Assembly (NCBI GenBank): GCA_934230965.1
Contig: CAKQFW010000071.1
Location: 1-9,727 of the forward strand
DNA from: an uncultured Prevotella sp.
GTDB lineage: Bacteria > Bacteroidota > Bacteroidia > Bacteroidales > Bacteroidaceae
Reading direction: 5' to 3'
DNA length: 9,727 nucleotides
Shown here: piece after piece, positions 1 through 6,023 of the stretch
How the letters are laid out: the number at the start of each line of letters is the position of its first letter
How positions within the stretch are numbered: the first letter of the stretch is position 1
Translations under genes and position numbers: made by a program
The notes under the pieces: generated by a model
The model's input: the letters and a program-made list of their open reading frames with translations, nothing else
Database searches by the model: none
Told to the model about the DNA's origin: nothing

Positions 1-53
1 GTATAACTCCACTTATAAAGGCGTTAGCACATTTAGAAAAACAAAACAAAAAC

Positions 54-84
54 TTGTATAGTTAAAATTATTTTTCTAATTTTG
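54..84 (+). promoter_or_regulatory. Bacteroidetes-type promoter for tsaC-clc
   Basis: The -7 element TAATTTTG (77-84) matches the Bacteroidetes primary-sigma consensus TAnnTTTG. A TTG at 54-56 lies 20 bp upstream and fits the -33 element. Transcription would start near 90, giving a leader of about 150 nt before the tsaC ATG at 244. The same arrangement and nearly the same spacing occur at two other places in this window, which supports the call. The start site is inferred from pattern only. Confidence 0.6.
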
Positions 85-115
85 TGCTACACGTCTGTTA
101 TATACAGAGATTTAT

Positions 116-156
116 CTCAATATGTATTGAATAACAACTCAATATCTATTGAATAA
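116..156. repeat. Twin 14-bp palindromes, 22 bp apart, in the tsaC leader
   Basis: A 19-bp unit, CTCAATATSTATTGAATAA, occurs at 116-134 and again at 138-156 with one base different. Inside each copy is a perfect palindrome, TCAATA-N2-TATTGA (117-130 and 139-152). The centres are 22 bp apart, about two DNA turns, so two dimeric proteins could bind the same face. The pair lies roughly 25-60 bp downstream of the predicted start site, where a bound protein could block elongation. An operator role is inferred. Two small RNA hairpins are the alternative. Confidence 0.5.
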
Positions 157-179
157 TATCTCTGCATTTATAGAGATAT
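156..179 (+). promoter_or_regulatory. Leader hairpin upstream of tsaC
   Basis: ATATCTCT (156-163) and AGAGATAT (172-179) are perfect 8-bp inverted arms around an 8-nt loop. A weaker hairpin lies upstream (TCTGT at 94-98 with ACAGA at 104-108). There is no T-run after the arms, so this is not a terminator. It may be a structural element of the leader. I do not recognise any known riboswitch here. Confidence 0.35.
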
Positions 180-243
180 AACTGTATATCGATAAAGAGG
201 CAACACTATATTGATAATTATTGGAGATTAATATTATATAAAG

Positions 244-813
244 ATGACACAACAAGAAGATATTAAAAGAGCCATTGAAACACTTAGAAACGGAGGGGTA
301 ATTCTTTATCCCACCGACACTGTTTGGGGAATAGGATGCGACGCTACAAACCCCGAAGCCGTAAAGAAAGTGTATGAAATAAAACATCGCGACGACTCAA
401 AAGCACTCATCTGTTTAGTAGACTCAGATGCCCGACTGCAACGCTACGTACGTAATGTGCCCGATGTAGCATGGGATATTTTTGAATTGGCCACAAAACC
501 CACTACCATTATTCTTGACGATGCAGTAAACCTCGCACCCAACTTGATAGCCAAGGATGGCACTATTGCCATGCGCATCACACAAGAGCCTTTCTCTAAA
601 GAGCTATGCTACCGTTTTCAAAAGCCGTTGGTAAGCACCAGCGCAAACATTAGTGGCGAGCCTGCTGCACAAAACTATTGCGATATTAGCGAAGAACTGC
701 TGAACGCTGTCGACTATGTATGTTGGTCGCGCCGACAAGAGCACAAACCTCACACCCCCAGCAGCATCATAAAATTAGAGAAGAATGGCACTGTAGCCAT
801 TATACGCAAATAA
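244..813 (+). CDS. tsaC: L-threonylcarbamoyladenylate synthase (TsaC/Sua5/YrdC family)
   Basis: This enzyme makes threonylcarbamoyl-AMP from threonine, bicarbonate and ATP, the first step of the t6A modification at position 37 of tRNAs that read ANN codons. It acts in the cytoplasm. The 189-residue product is a single YrdC domain of the short TsaC type, without the extra C-terminal domain of Sua5. Family landmarks are YPTDTVWGIG at 22-31, the basic motif KHRDDSKAL at 47-55, RITQEP at 111-116, STSANISG at 131-138 and PSSIIKL at 172-178. The ATG at 244 puts the first conserved strand at the usual distance from the N-terminus, and no clear Shine-Dalgarno is visible, as is common in Bacteroidetes. 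The gene is first in a two-gene unit with the ClC gene 19 nt downstream. A YciO-type paralogue of unknown function is the main alternative, but the essential motifs fit TsaC. Confidence 0.9.
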   Translation: MTQQEDIKRAIETLRNGGVILYPTDTVWGIGCDATNPEAVKKVYEIKHRDDSKALICLVDSDARLQRYVRNVPDVAWDIFELATKPTTIILDDAVNLAPNLIAKDGTIAMRITQEPFSKELCYRFQKPLVSTSANISGEPAAQNYCDISEELLNAVDYVCWSRRQEHKPHTPSSIIKLEKNGTVAIIRK

Positions 814-832
814 CAAGATAGAGAAGAACGAA

Positions 833-2671
833 ATGGAACAGGCAGCAACAATTATCGATACACCAAACAGCACTGAAGGAAAAGCATGGCAACAACAGTT
901 GCTTAAAAGGTTGTTGATATGGCGAGAGAAACATATCACCGACCGACAAATGACCATTATCCTTGCATTTGCAATCGGCTTCTTCGCCTCTGTGGCTGCG
1001 TTTGTTCTGCATTTCATCATCAGCGAGATACAGGTATTATTGACCTCACATTTCAGCAACAGCTCATATAACTGGTGGTATCTTGGTTTTCCAGTTATCG
1101 GCATTTTCTTAACCTCGCTATTTGTTAGATATGTTGTTAAAGACAATATCTCGCATGGTATCACTCGTATCTTGTATGCCATTTCGTCGAAACGTTCTCG
1201 ACTGAAACGACACAACTGTTGGACATCGGTCATCGCTTCGGCCATCACCATCGGATTTGGTGGCTCGGTGGGTGCCGAGGCCCCTATTGTTCTTACAGGT
1301 TCAGCCATCGGTTCAAACCTTGGACAGCTGTTCAAGATGGATAACAAAACACTAATGCTGCTGGTAGGATGCGGTGCTGCCGCAGCCATTGCAGGCATTT
1401 TTAAAGCACCTATAGCAGGATTAGTGTTCACACTTGAAGTGCTTATGGTTGACCTTAGCATGGCATCGTTACTACCCATCCTGGTGGCCAGCGTTACAGC
1501 TACATGCTTCACCTATATATTTATGGGGTCTGACTCGCTGTTCACCTTCCATCTTGATGGTGCATGGATTGTTGAGCGCGTGCCTGCCAGCATCGTGTTA
1601 GGCATTGTTTGCGGGTTGGTAAGCTTATATTTCATTCGCACCATGACCGTATGCGAGAACGTATTTGCCAAGATGAAGAACTCACGATACGGCAAACTTA
1701 TGTTGGGTGGCTTGATACTGAGCTCGCTTATCTTCCTCTTCCCTGTATTGTATGGTGAAGGATACCACGCCATTAACATCTTACTAAATAGTAATACTGA
1801 GGCCGATTGGGACGCGTTGCTCAACAATTCGCTCTTCTACGGACACGGCAATCTGCTCATTCTGTATGTTGCGTTAGTGGTATTAACAAAGGTGGTGGCT
1901 ACGTCGGCAACTAATGGCGGCGGTGGCTGTGGTGGTACATTTGCCCCCTCTCTTTTCGTAGGAGCCTTCAGTGGTTTCCTTTTCGCTCGTCTGTGGAACA
2001 TCTATCAGGTAGGCATCTACATCCCTGAGAAAAACTTTACATTGTTAGGCATGGCGGGTGTCATGGCGGGTGTCATGCATGCCCCTCTTACTGGCATCTT
2101 CCTTATTGCTGAAATAACAAACGGATACGACCTGTTTATCCCCTTGATGATTGTCAGCACCAGTTCGGTAATGACCATCAGCCTCTTTGAGCCTCACAGC
2201 ATTTATGCCATGCGTTTGGCACGCCAAGGCAAGCTCATCACCCACCACACAGACAAGTCAGTACTAACGCTTATGAGCCTTGAAAGTGTTATTGATAAGG
2301 ACTATATAGCCGTAAGCCCTGATATGCCGTTAGGCAAGCTCGTAAACGTTATTAGCAAGAGCCATTCAAGTTTTATACCCGTGCTGGACAGCGCTGGCGC
2401 TTTGTTGGGCGAAGTAGATATTACAAAAATCCGACACATCATGTTCCGCATCGAGCTTTATTCAAAATTTCATGTAAGCCAAATCATGACACCAGTGGCG
2501 GCACGACTCACAAACAATGACAAGATGGAAGAGGTAATGAAAAAGTTTGAAACCACAAATACTAACTATCTTCCTATTGTCGACATCAACAACATCCTCA
2601 TTGGCTACGTATCTCGTGTAAGAGCATTTAGCATGTATCGTAAAACTGTTGCCGATTTCTCTGCTGAATAA
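833..2671 (+). CDS. ClC-family chloride channel/transporter with CBS domains
   Basis: This is an integral membrane anion transporter or channel of the ClC family, 612 residues long. The hydrophobic ClC core spans about 40-455, and two CBS domains follow (about 476-540 and 548-605) that may sense nucleotides. The selectivity-filter segments are recognisable: SHGIT at 107-111 (GSGIP position), GSVGAEAP at 144-151 with gating Glu149, GGTFAP at 367-372 with Phe370, and Tyr432 in ITNGYDLFIP, which matches Tyr445 of E. coli ClC-ec1. The internal proton glutamate of ClC-ec1 (Glu203 in IIEEM) aligns with Val203 here (APIAG...FTLEVLM), as in the known ClC channels. This makes strict chloride/proton antiport less certain. 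The gene follows tsaC by 19 nt and probably shares its promoter. The start at 833 leaves a plausible cytoplasmic N-terminal segment. The physiological role cannot be read from the sequence. Confidence 0.92.
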   Translation: MEQAATIIDTPNSTEGKAWQQQLLKRLLIWREKHITDRQMTIILAFAIGFFASVAAFVLHFIISEIQVLLTSHFSNSSYNWWYLGFPVIGIFLTSLFVRYVVKDNISHGITRILYAISSKRSRLKRHNCWTSVIASAITIGFGGSVGAEAPIVLTGSAIGSNLGQLFKMDNKTLMLLVGCGAAAAIAGIFKAPIAGLVFTLEVLMVDLSMASLLPILVASVTATCFTYIFMGSDSLFTFHLDGAWIVERVPASIVLGIVCGLVSLYFIRTMTVCENVFAKMKNSRYGKLMLGGLILSSLIFLFPVLYGEGYHAINILLNSNTEADWDALLNNSLFYGHGNLLILYVALVVLTKVVATSATNGGGGCGGTFAPSLFVGAFSGFLFARLWNIYQVGIYIPEKNFTLLGMAGVMAGVMHAPLTGIFLIAEITNGYDLFIPLMIVSTSSVMTISLFEPHSIYAMRLARQGKLITHHTDKSVLTLMSLESVIDKDYIAVSPDMPLGKLVNVISKSHSSFIPVLDSAGALLGEVDITKIRHIMFRIELYSKFHVSQIMTPVAARLTNNDKMEEVMKKFETTNTNYLPIVDINNILIGYVSRVRAFSMYRKTVADFSAE

Positions 2672-2674
2672 CAA

Positions 2675-2884
2675 CTACATCTTTAAGCTGAGAGGCAACA
2701 CTATAAACAATGGGAATACATCTATAAACGATGGGTATACATCTATAAACGATGGGTATACATATATAAACGATAAGTATACATATATAAACAATGGGAA
2801 TATATCTTTAAGAAATGGGGCTACATCTTTAAGCAATGCGGCAACAGCGATAAGCAATGCGGCAACAGCGATAAGCAACTGTAA
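2675..2884. repeat. Array of about ten 21-bp tandem repeats
   Basis: Units begin at 2675, 2696, 2717, 2738, 2759, 2780, 2801, 2822, 2843 and 2864. The two units from 2717 and 2738 are identical, and the outer ones have drifted, the rightmost becoming GC-richer (AACAGCGATAAGCAATGCGG). The shared core is ATCTATAAACRATGGG. The period is three times seven, so one frame on each strand stays open. On the plus strand it would read as a seven-residue repeat such as GYTSIND, but the only starts are TTG at 2649 or CTG codons, with no ribosome-binding signal. I therefore treat the array as non-coding. It begins 3 nt after the clc stop codon. The period equals two turns of B-DNA, so any bound protein or bend would be in phase. 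Its function is unknown. Confidence 0.85.
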
Positions 2885-2910
2885 GCAAAAAGGATAGCAC
2901 AAATAAGGGC

Positions 2911-2945
2911 AAAAAAAAATTGACTGTCTCACGACAACCAATTTT
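2911..2945 (-). terminator. Rho-independent terminator, leftward
   Basis: Read on the minus strand, AATTGGTTGTC (2943-2933) pairs with GACAGTCAATT (2928-2918) around a GTGA tetraloop of the stable GNRA type. The stem is 11 bp with two G-U wobbles. It runs into a nine-T tract (2919-2911). Those wobbles become A-C mismatches on the plus strand, where only a short T-run follows, so the element is built for leftward transcription. It would end the RNA from the promoter at 2984-3014 and also any transcript reading through from the DUF3256 gene. Confidence 0.8.
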
Positions 2946-2978
2946 CTTAACCTTAATAATCTAATACCATGAAAAACA
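2911..2978 (-). ncRNA. Candidate small RNA of about 65-70 nt
   Basis: A promoter match at 2984-3014 and a strong terminator at 2911-2945 face the same way and are only about 40 bp apart, which defines a very short leftward RNA. Its 5' part contains a six-codon open frame, ATG GTA TTA GAT TAT TAA (2970-2953, MVLDY), and then the terminator hairpin. It could be a regulatory RNA, a leader or attenuator left without its gene, or a promoter remnant. No known RNA family is recognised. The existence of the transcript is inferred only from its two signals. Confidence 0.4.
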
Positions 2979-2983
2979 CGATA

Positions 2984-3014
2984 CAAAGTTACGAATTTAT
3001 TTCATGTATGCCAA
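2984..3014 (-). promoter_or_regulatory. Bacteroidetes-type promoter, leftward, no gene downstream
   Basis: On the minus strand TAACTTTG (2991-2984) matches TAnnTTTG. A TTG (3014-3012, within ATTGG) stands 20 bp upstream, the same spacing as at the tsaC promoter. The predicted start is near 2978. The only feature downstream before the repeat array is the terminator at 2911-2945. An AT-rich palindrome, TTAGTAT-AAAT-ATACTAA (3026-3043), sits about 11 bp upstream of the -33 element and directly after the DUF3256 stop codon. Confidence 0.6.
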
Positions 3015-3045
3015 TTATTTTGCGTTTAGTATAAATATACTAACA

Positions 3046-3678
3046 TTATTTAAAGATTTTTCCATCCCATTTATATTTTCTTTGCAAGAGCAAGGCTCTT
3101 AATGCCTTATCTTCATCGGTAAAATTCCAGGCTGTATTTACCTGAACAAGCAAGCATTGGCTTTGTGGTTCGAGCTTTGCTTCAAAGAAATAATGATCTA
3201 CAGAAGCAAGTATTTCTTCGTAATGTTTGGCCGACATCGTATCGGGTTTCTGTACAAACGAATCAAAAGAAAAAGACATTGTTTGCAACAACTGCCATTG
3301 CATTGAATATATTTGCACACTACTTTCCTTTTCAGGGCCAGCAAAAGTCTTTACAAGGCATATGACGCTGTCGCCCTCAGTGCGAGGCAACACGCCCAGT
3401 TGCAACGAACAAGCCTCATTCAACTGGGCTTGCAGATAATTGGCTGACAAGGTGTCTATTTTACTTATACCTTTCAGCAGATTACGCACTTCAGCTTTAG
3501 CACCCATCTCATAAAGGTCGGCACACTCAAGTCGCAATTTTTGATTAAGATAAGGTGCGATAGAGTCAGGCATATTCACCCACAAATCCTTCGCTGACGT
3601 AGCTGCGAAAGAATTATAAGGCAAACAACACAATGCTATAACAGCCAATATTATCCTTAAATATTTCTTTATCATCAT
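3046..3678 (-). CDS. DUF3256 family secreted protein
   Basis: The product of about 210 residues matches the DUF3256 family as I know it from Bacteroides and Prevotella. Recognisable family stretches are DLWVNMPDSIAPYLN near residues 31-45, EVRNLLKGISKIDTLSANYL, the segment VICLVKTFAGPEKES, and the C-terminal LLLQRKYKWDGK. No biochemical function is established. Residues 1-25 look like a signal peptide: MMIKK, a hydrophobic run, then a likely signal peptidase I site after SFA. The two cysteines there do not fit a lipobox well, so a periplasmic protein is more likely than a lipoprotein. The start is the ATG at 3678 or the next one at 3675. Longer versions of the frame reach into the upstream hairpin and would spoil the signal peptide. 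The gene follows the phosphohexomutase in the same direction but is separated from it by a terminator-like hairpin. No clear promoter of its own is visible. Confidence 0.85.
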   Translation of the reverse strand: MMIKKYLRIILAVIALCCLPYNSFAATSAKDLWVNMPDSIAPYLNQKLRLECADLYEMGAKAEVRNLLKGISKIDTLSANYLQAQLNEACSLQLGVLPRTEGDSVICLVKTFAGPEKESSVQIYSMQWQLLQTMSFSFDSFVQKPDTMSAKHYEEILASVDHYFFEAKLEPQSQCLLVQVNTAWNFTDEDKALRALLLQRKYKWDGKIFK

Positions 3679-3690
3679 ATCTTTGTTACC

Positions 3691-3732
3691 GAAAAAGGAA
3701 CAAGTGTGCTGGAACAAATTCCAACACACTTG
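3691..3732 (-). terminator. Hairpin terminator after the phosphohexomutase gene
   Basis: On the minus strand CAAGTGTGTTGGAA (3732-3719) pairs with TTCCAGCACACTTG (3714-3701) around a TTTG loop. This is a 14-bp stem with one G-U pair, which becomes a C-A mismatch on the other strand, so it is oriented leftward. The tail TTCCTTTTTC is T-rich but broken by CC. It lies about 30 nt after the mutase stop and about 20 nt before the DUF3256 start, so it may terminate only partly or may affect DUF3256 expression. Confidence 0.65.
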
Positions 3733-3760
3733 CTACATTTATTGTTTATCAATCTCGTGA

Positions 3761-5512
3761 TTAATCGTCTAAGCCAAGGCTCTTCATGATAGCCTTAATC
3801 TTCTCGGTGCCTTCAGCATCACAACGTTCGTAGCATCCAGCACACTTCATGGTGCCTTTCACCTCAAGATAGAATTTAATCTTGGGCTCGGTTCCTGACG
3901 GACGTACGCTAACCTTTGTATCATCGTCGCAGAACCACTGCAATACGTTGCTGGTAGCGGGCATATCCAATTTTACGACCGAACCATCAGCGTTCTTCTG
4001 CTCCAGTGTCTGGTAGTCTTTCCAAACCACCACTTTGCTACCACCGAGCTCAGTGGGCGGGTTCTCACGGAAGCGAGTCATCATAGCCTTAATTTCATCA
4101 GCACCGGTCTTACCAGGACGAACAACGTTTACTGTAAACTCTTTTGAGAAGCCATACTCGATGTAGATATCCATCAACAAGTCGTAAAGCGTCTTGCCCT
4201 GATCCTTAGCATAAGCGCAGATTTCTGCCAGCAGAGAGCAAGCCGAAACAGCATCCTTATCGCGAACGAAGTCTTCAGCCATGAAACCGTAGCTCTCTTC
4301 ACCACCACCGATATACTGCTGCTTTCCTTCAGAGATAGCAATCTCACGAGCAATCCACTTAAAGCCAGTAAAGCAGTCGCGCATCTCAATGTGCTGCTTT
4401 TCAGCAATCTTACGAATAACCTCTGTGGTAACGATGGTCTTCACAATAAAGTCGGTGGGCTGCATCTTACCCGTCTTGATACGGTTTGTAATGATGTAAT
4501 ACAAGAAGATAAGACAAGTTTGGTTACCGTTAATCAGCACCCATTCGCCCTTGTCGTTCTTGCAAGCCATACCTACGCGGTCGGCATCGGGGTCGCTGGC
4601 CATAACGATGTCAGCATCAATAGCTTTAGCATCGCGCAGCGCCAATGTCAAGGCCTCACCGTTTTCGGGGTTCGGACTCTTCACTGTGGGGAAGTCGCCA
4701 CTTTTAACCATCTGCTCTTCAACACAATGCACATTATCAAATCCCCAAAGTTTCAGAGAACGAGGAATCAATGTCATACCTGTTCCGTGCAATGGAGTAT
4801 AAACAATCTTCAGGTCATGCTGACGCTTGATAACTTCGGGATCAATAGAGATAGAATGTACCTGCTCAAGATAAACCTTATCTACGTCTTCACCGATAAT
4901 CTGGATGAGTTCCTTATTACCAGCAAACTTAACGTCTTCAATCGAAACCTTGTTTACCTCGTCGATGATGCCAGTATCATGGGGTGCAAGCACCTGTGCA
5001 CCATCTTCCCAGTAAGCTTTGTAGCCGTTATACTCGCGGGGGTTGTGTGAAGCGGTGATGTTTACACCAGCCTGGCATCCAAGATGACGGATAGCGAACG
5101 AGCACTCAGGTGTGGGACGCATATCATCAAACAGATATACCTTAATGCCATTAGCCGAGAAGATATCGGCTACGGTTTCAGCAAACAGGCGGCTGTTGTT
5201 ACGGCAATCGTGGCATACCACTACCGAGATGGTTTCGCGTGATGCAAAGTTAAGCTTCAGATAATTGGCAAAGCCCTGTGTAGCCATGCCCACAGTATAT
5301 ATATTCATACGGTTGCTGCCAGCACCCATGATGCCACGCAAGCCACCCGTACCAAACTCGAGGTCTTTATAGAAACTTTCAATAAGGTCGGTTTTATCCG
5401 TATTATCCAACATTTTCTGAATTTCAGAACGTGTTTTCTCGTCAAAAGACGGTGTAAGCCACTGTTTAGCTTTGGCCTCACACTGCGCAATAAGCTCTGT
5501 GTTATTTTCCAT
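3761..5512 (-). CDS. Phospho-sugar mutase (phosphoglucomutase/phosphomannomutase)
   Basis: This cytoplasmic enzyme of the alpha-D-phosphohexomutase superfamily moves phosphate between C6 and C1 of hexoses, linking glycolysis to polysaccharide and nucleotide-sugar synthesis. The 583-residue length fits the PgcA/PGM2-like branch. All four active-site segments are present: TASHNP at 153-158 with the phosphorylated Ser155, the magnesium loop DPDADR at 307-312, the sugar-binding GEESYG at 404-409, and the phosphate-binding RPSGTEPK at 537-544. The substrate (glucose versus mannose phosphate) cannot be settled from these motifs. After the last motif there is a small cysteine cluster, CAGCYERC at 557-564. 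The ATG at 5512 gives a normal N-terminus and lies about 60 nt downstream of a good promoter (5580-5610). The gene ends at a hairpin (3701-3732) before the DUF3256 gene. Confidence 0.93.
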   Translation of the reverse strand: MENNTELIAQCEAKAKQWLTPSFDEKTRSEIQKMLDNTDKTDLIESFYKDLEFGTGGLRGIMGAGSNRMNIYTVGMATQGFANYLKLNFASRETISVVVCHDCRNNSRLFAETVADIFSANGIKVYLFDDMRPTPECSFAIRHLGCQAGVNITASHNPREYNGYKAYWEDGAQVLAPHDTGIIDEVNKVSIEDVKFAGNKELIQIIGEDVDKVYLEQVHSISIDPEVIKRQHDLKIVYTPLHGTGMTLIPRSLKLWGFDNVHCVEEQMVKSGDFPTVKSPNPENGEALTLALRDAKAIDADIVMASDPDADRVGMACKNDKGEWVLINGNQTCLIFLYYIITNRIKTGKMQPTDFIVKTIVTTEVIRKIAEKQHIEMRDCFTGFKWIAREIAISEGKQQYIGGGEESYGFMAEDFVRDKDAVSACSLLAEICAYAKDQGKTLYDLLMDIYIEYGFSKEFTVNVVRPGKTGADEIKAMMTRFRENPPTELGGSKVVVWKDYQTLEQKNADGSVVKLDMPATSNVLQWFCDDDTKVSVRPSGTEPKIKFYLEVKGTMKCAGCYERCDAEGTEKIKAIMKSLGLDD

Positions 5513-5557
5513 AATAAAATATGTTGTTTTTAGTAAATATGAATGTCAGGTTATGTC

Positions 5558-5578
5558 ATTACCTACATAATAGGTTAT
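5558..5578. promoter_or_regulatory. Operator-like inverted repeat at the mutase start site
   Basis: ATTACCTA (5558-5565) and TAGGTTAT (5571-5578) form an inverted repeat with one mismatch and a 5-bp spacer. It begins 1 bp downstream of the -7 element at 5580-5587, so it covers the predicted start site near 5573. A further direct copy of the half CATAACCT on the minus strand lies just downstream (5554-5547). The position suits a repressor site. No regulator is identified. Confidence 0.4.
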
Positions 5579-5579
5579 G

Positions 5580-5610
5580 CAAAGATAACATAAAAAGTAA
5601 ATAACGCAAA
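5580..5610 (-). promoter_or_regulatory. Bacteroidetes-type promoter for the phosphohexomutase gene
   Basis: On the minus strand TTTG (5610-5607) is followed after exactly 19 bp by TATCTTTG (5587-5580). This is the best match to the TTTG-N19-TAnnTTTG consensus in the window. The predicted start near 5573 leaves a leader of about 60 nt before the ATG at 5512. It shows that the mutase does not depend on the upstream cupin transcript. Confidence 0.75.
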
Positions 5611-5634
5611 ACAAAAGGGTGTTTATTTTTAAGA

Positions 5635-5967
5635 TTATCTCAATTCAGGAACGACAGCAAAATACACCAGTTCCTTATCAGTAAGATTTTCCATATAGTG
5701 GCTATGACCTTCGGGGCAATAATGCACCTGTCCTGGCACGGCTTTTTCTACTTTTCCATCGTAGTGTATAGTGGCCTCACCACTGAGCACAAATATAATT
5801 TCGCAGTTGCCCTCATGGCGGTGCAAGCCTGTTGAAGCGCCAGGAGCCAGCACATGCTTCATTATTTTGCATTGTTCGTCTACATAGTTACGGGCTGTTA
5901 ATATGCCCTTACCTCCTTTGAAGCCGTCGATATCAACGGGATTGATTTCAGAAAAATCTATAATCAT
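5635..5967 (-). CDS. Small single-domain cupin protein
   Basis: This is a compact cupin beta-barrel of about 110 residues. Both family motifs are intact. Motif 1 runs from Gly43 to Gly63 with His49, His51 and Glu56. Motif 2 runs from Gly79 to Asn94 with Pro85, Gly87 and His90. Together His49, His51, Glu56 and His90 form the usual four-ligand metal site. Stand-alone cupins of this size resemble WbuC-like or mannose-6-phosphate-isomerase-like proteins, but the substrate cannot be told from sequence, and some only bind ligands. The ATG at 5967 (MIIDFSEINP) is preferred. A TTG at 5997 would add ten residues whose codons lie inside the GC-rich hairpin. No promoter is clear just upstream, so it may rely on read-through from the HU-LysM gene. 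It lies next to a sugar-phosphate mutase, but that gene has its own promoter. Confidence 0.85.
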   Translation of the reverse strand: MIIDFSEINPVDIDGFKGGKGILTARNYVDEQCKIMKHVLAPGASTGLHRHEGNCEIIFVLSGEATIHYDGKVEKAVPGQVHYCPEGHSHYMENLTDKELVYFAVVPELR

Positions 5968-5984
5968 AATAATATCGTAATTAA

Positions 5985-6019
5985 GAAGGCGCGCCAAGAC
6001 AAACCTCTTGCGCGCCTTC
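5985..6019 (-). terminator. GC-rich hairpin after the HU-LysM gene
   Basis: GAAGGCGCGC(C)AAGA (5985-5999) and TCTTGCGCGCCTTC (6006-6019) pair over 14 bp with one bulged base and a 6-nt loop. It starts 5 nt after the HU-LysM stop codon and stands out in AT-rich surroundings. The minus-strand tail is only TTAATTA, so it is a weak intrinsic terminator at best. It may instead act as a 3'-end stabiliser that leaves some read-through into the cupin gene. Confidence 0.5.
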
Positions 6020-6023
6020 GATG

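Noticed and set aside
90..243. Riboswitch in the tsaC leader
   Set aside because: Hairpins are present, but no conserved aptamer core is recognisable and no terminator or sequestering helix is seen near the start codon.
139..387. Minus-strand frame of 82 codons at the left end
   Set aside because: It overlaps the tsaC start and the promoter-leader region and has no family resemblance.
775..1512. Long open frame of 245 codons on the minus strand
   Set aside because: It is antisense to the well-supported ClC gene, has low-complexity composition and matches no family I recognise.
2675..2884. CRISPR array
   Set aside because: The 21-bp units are directly adjacent with no unique spacers, and no cas gene is present.
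2675..2986. Minus-strand frame of 103 codons through the repeat array
   Set aside because: It starts from TTG inside the leftward promoter, runs through the terminator and owes its length to the 21-bp period.
2969..3034. Plus-strand frame of 21 codons starting ATG AAA AAC ACG
   Set aside because: It resembles a Bacteroidales gene start, but it is very short and its codons overlap the leftward promoter. No plus-strand promoter is visible close by. A decayed gene start cannot be ruled out.
4391..5050. Open frame of 219 codons on the plus strand
   Set aside because: It lies antisense inside the phosphohexomutase gene, whose motifs are complete, and its product shows no recognisable domain.
5968..5997. 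Ten-residue N-terminal extension of the cupin from a TTG
   Set aside because: Its codons fall within the GC-rich hairpin, and the ATG at 5967 gives a complete cupin domain.
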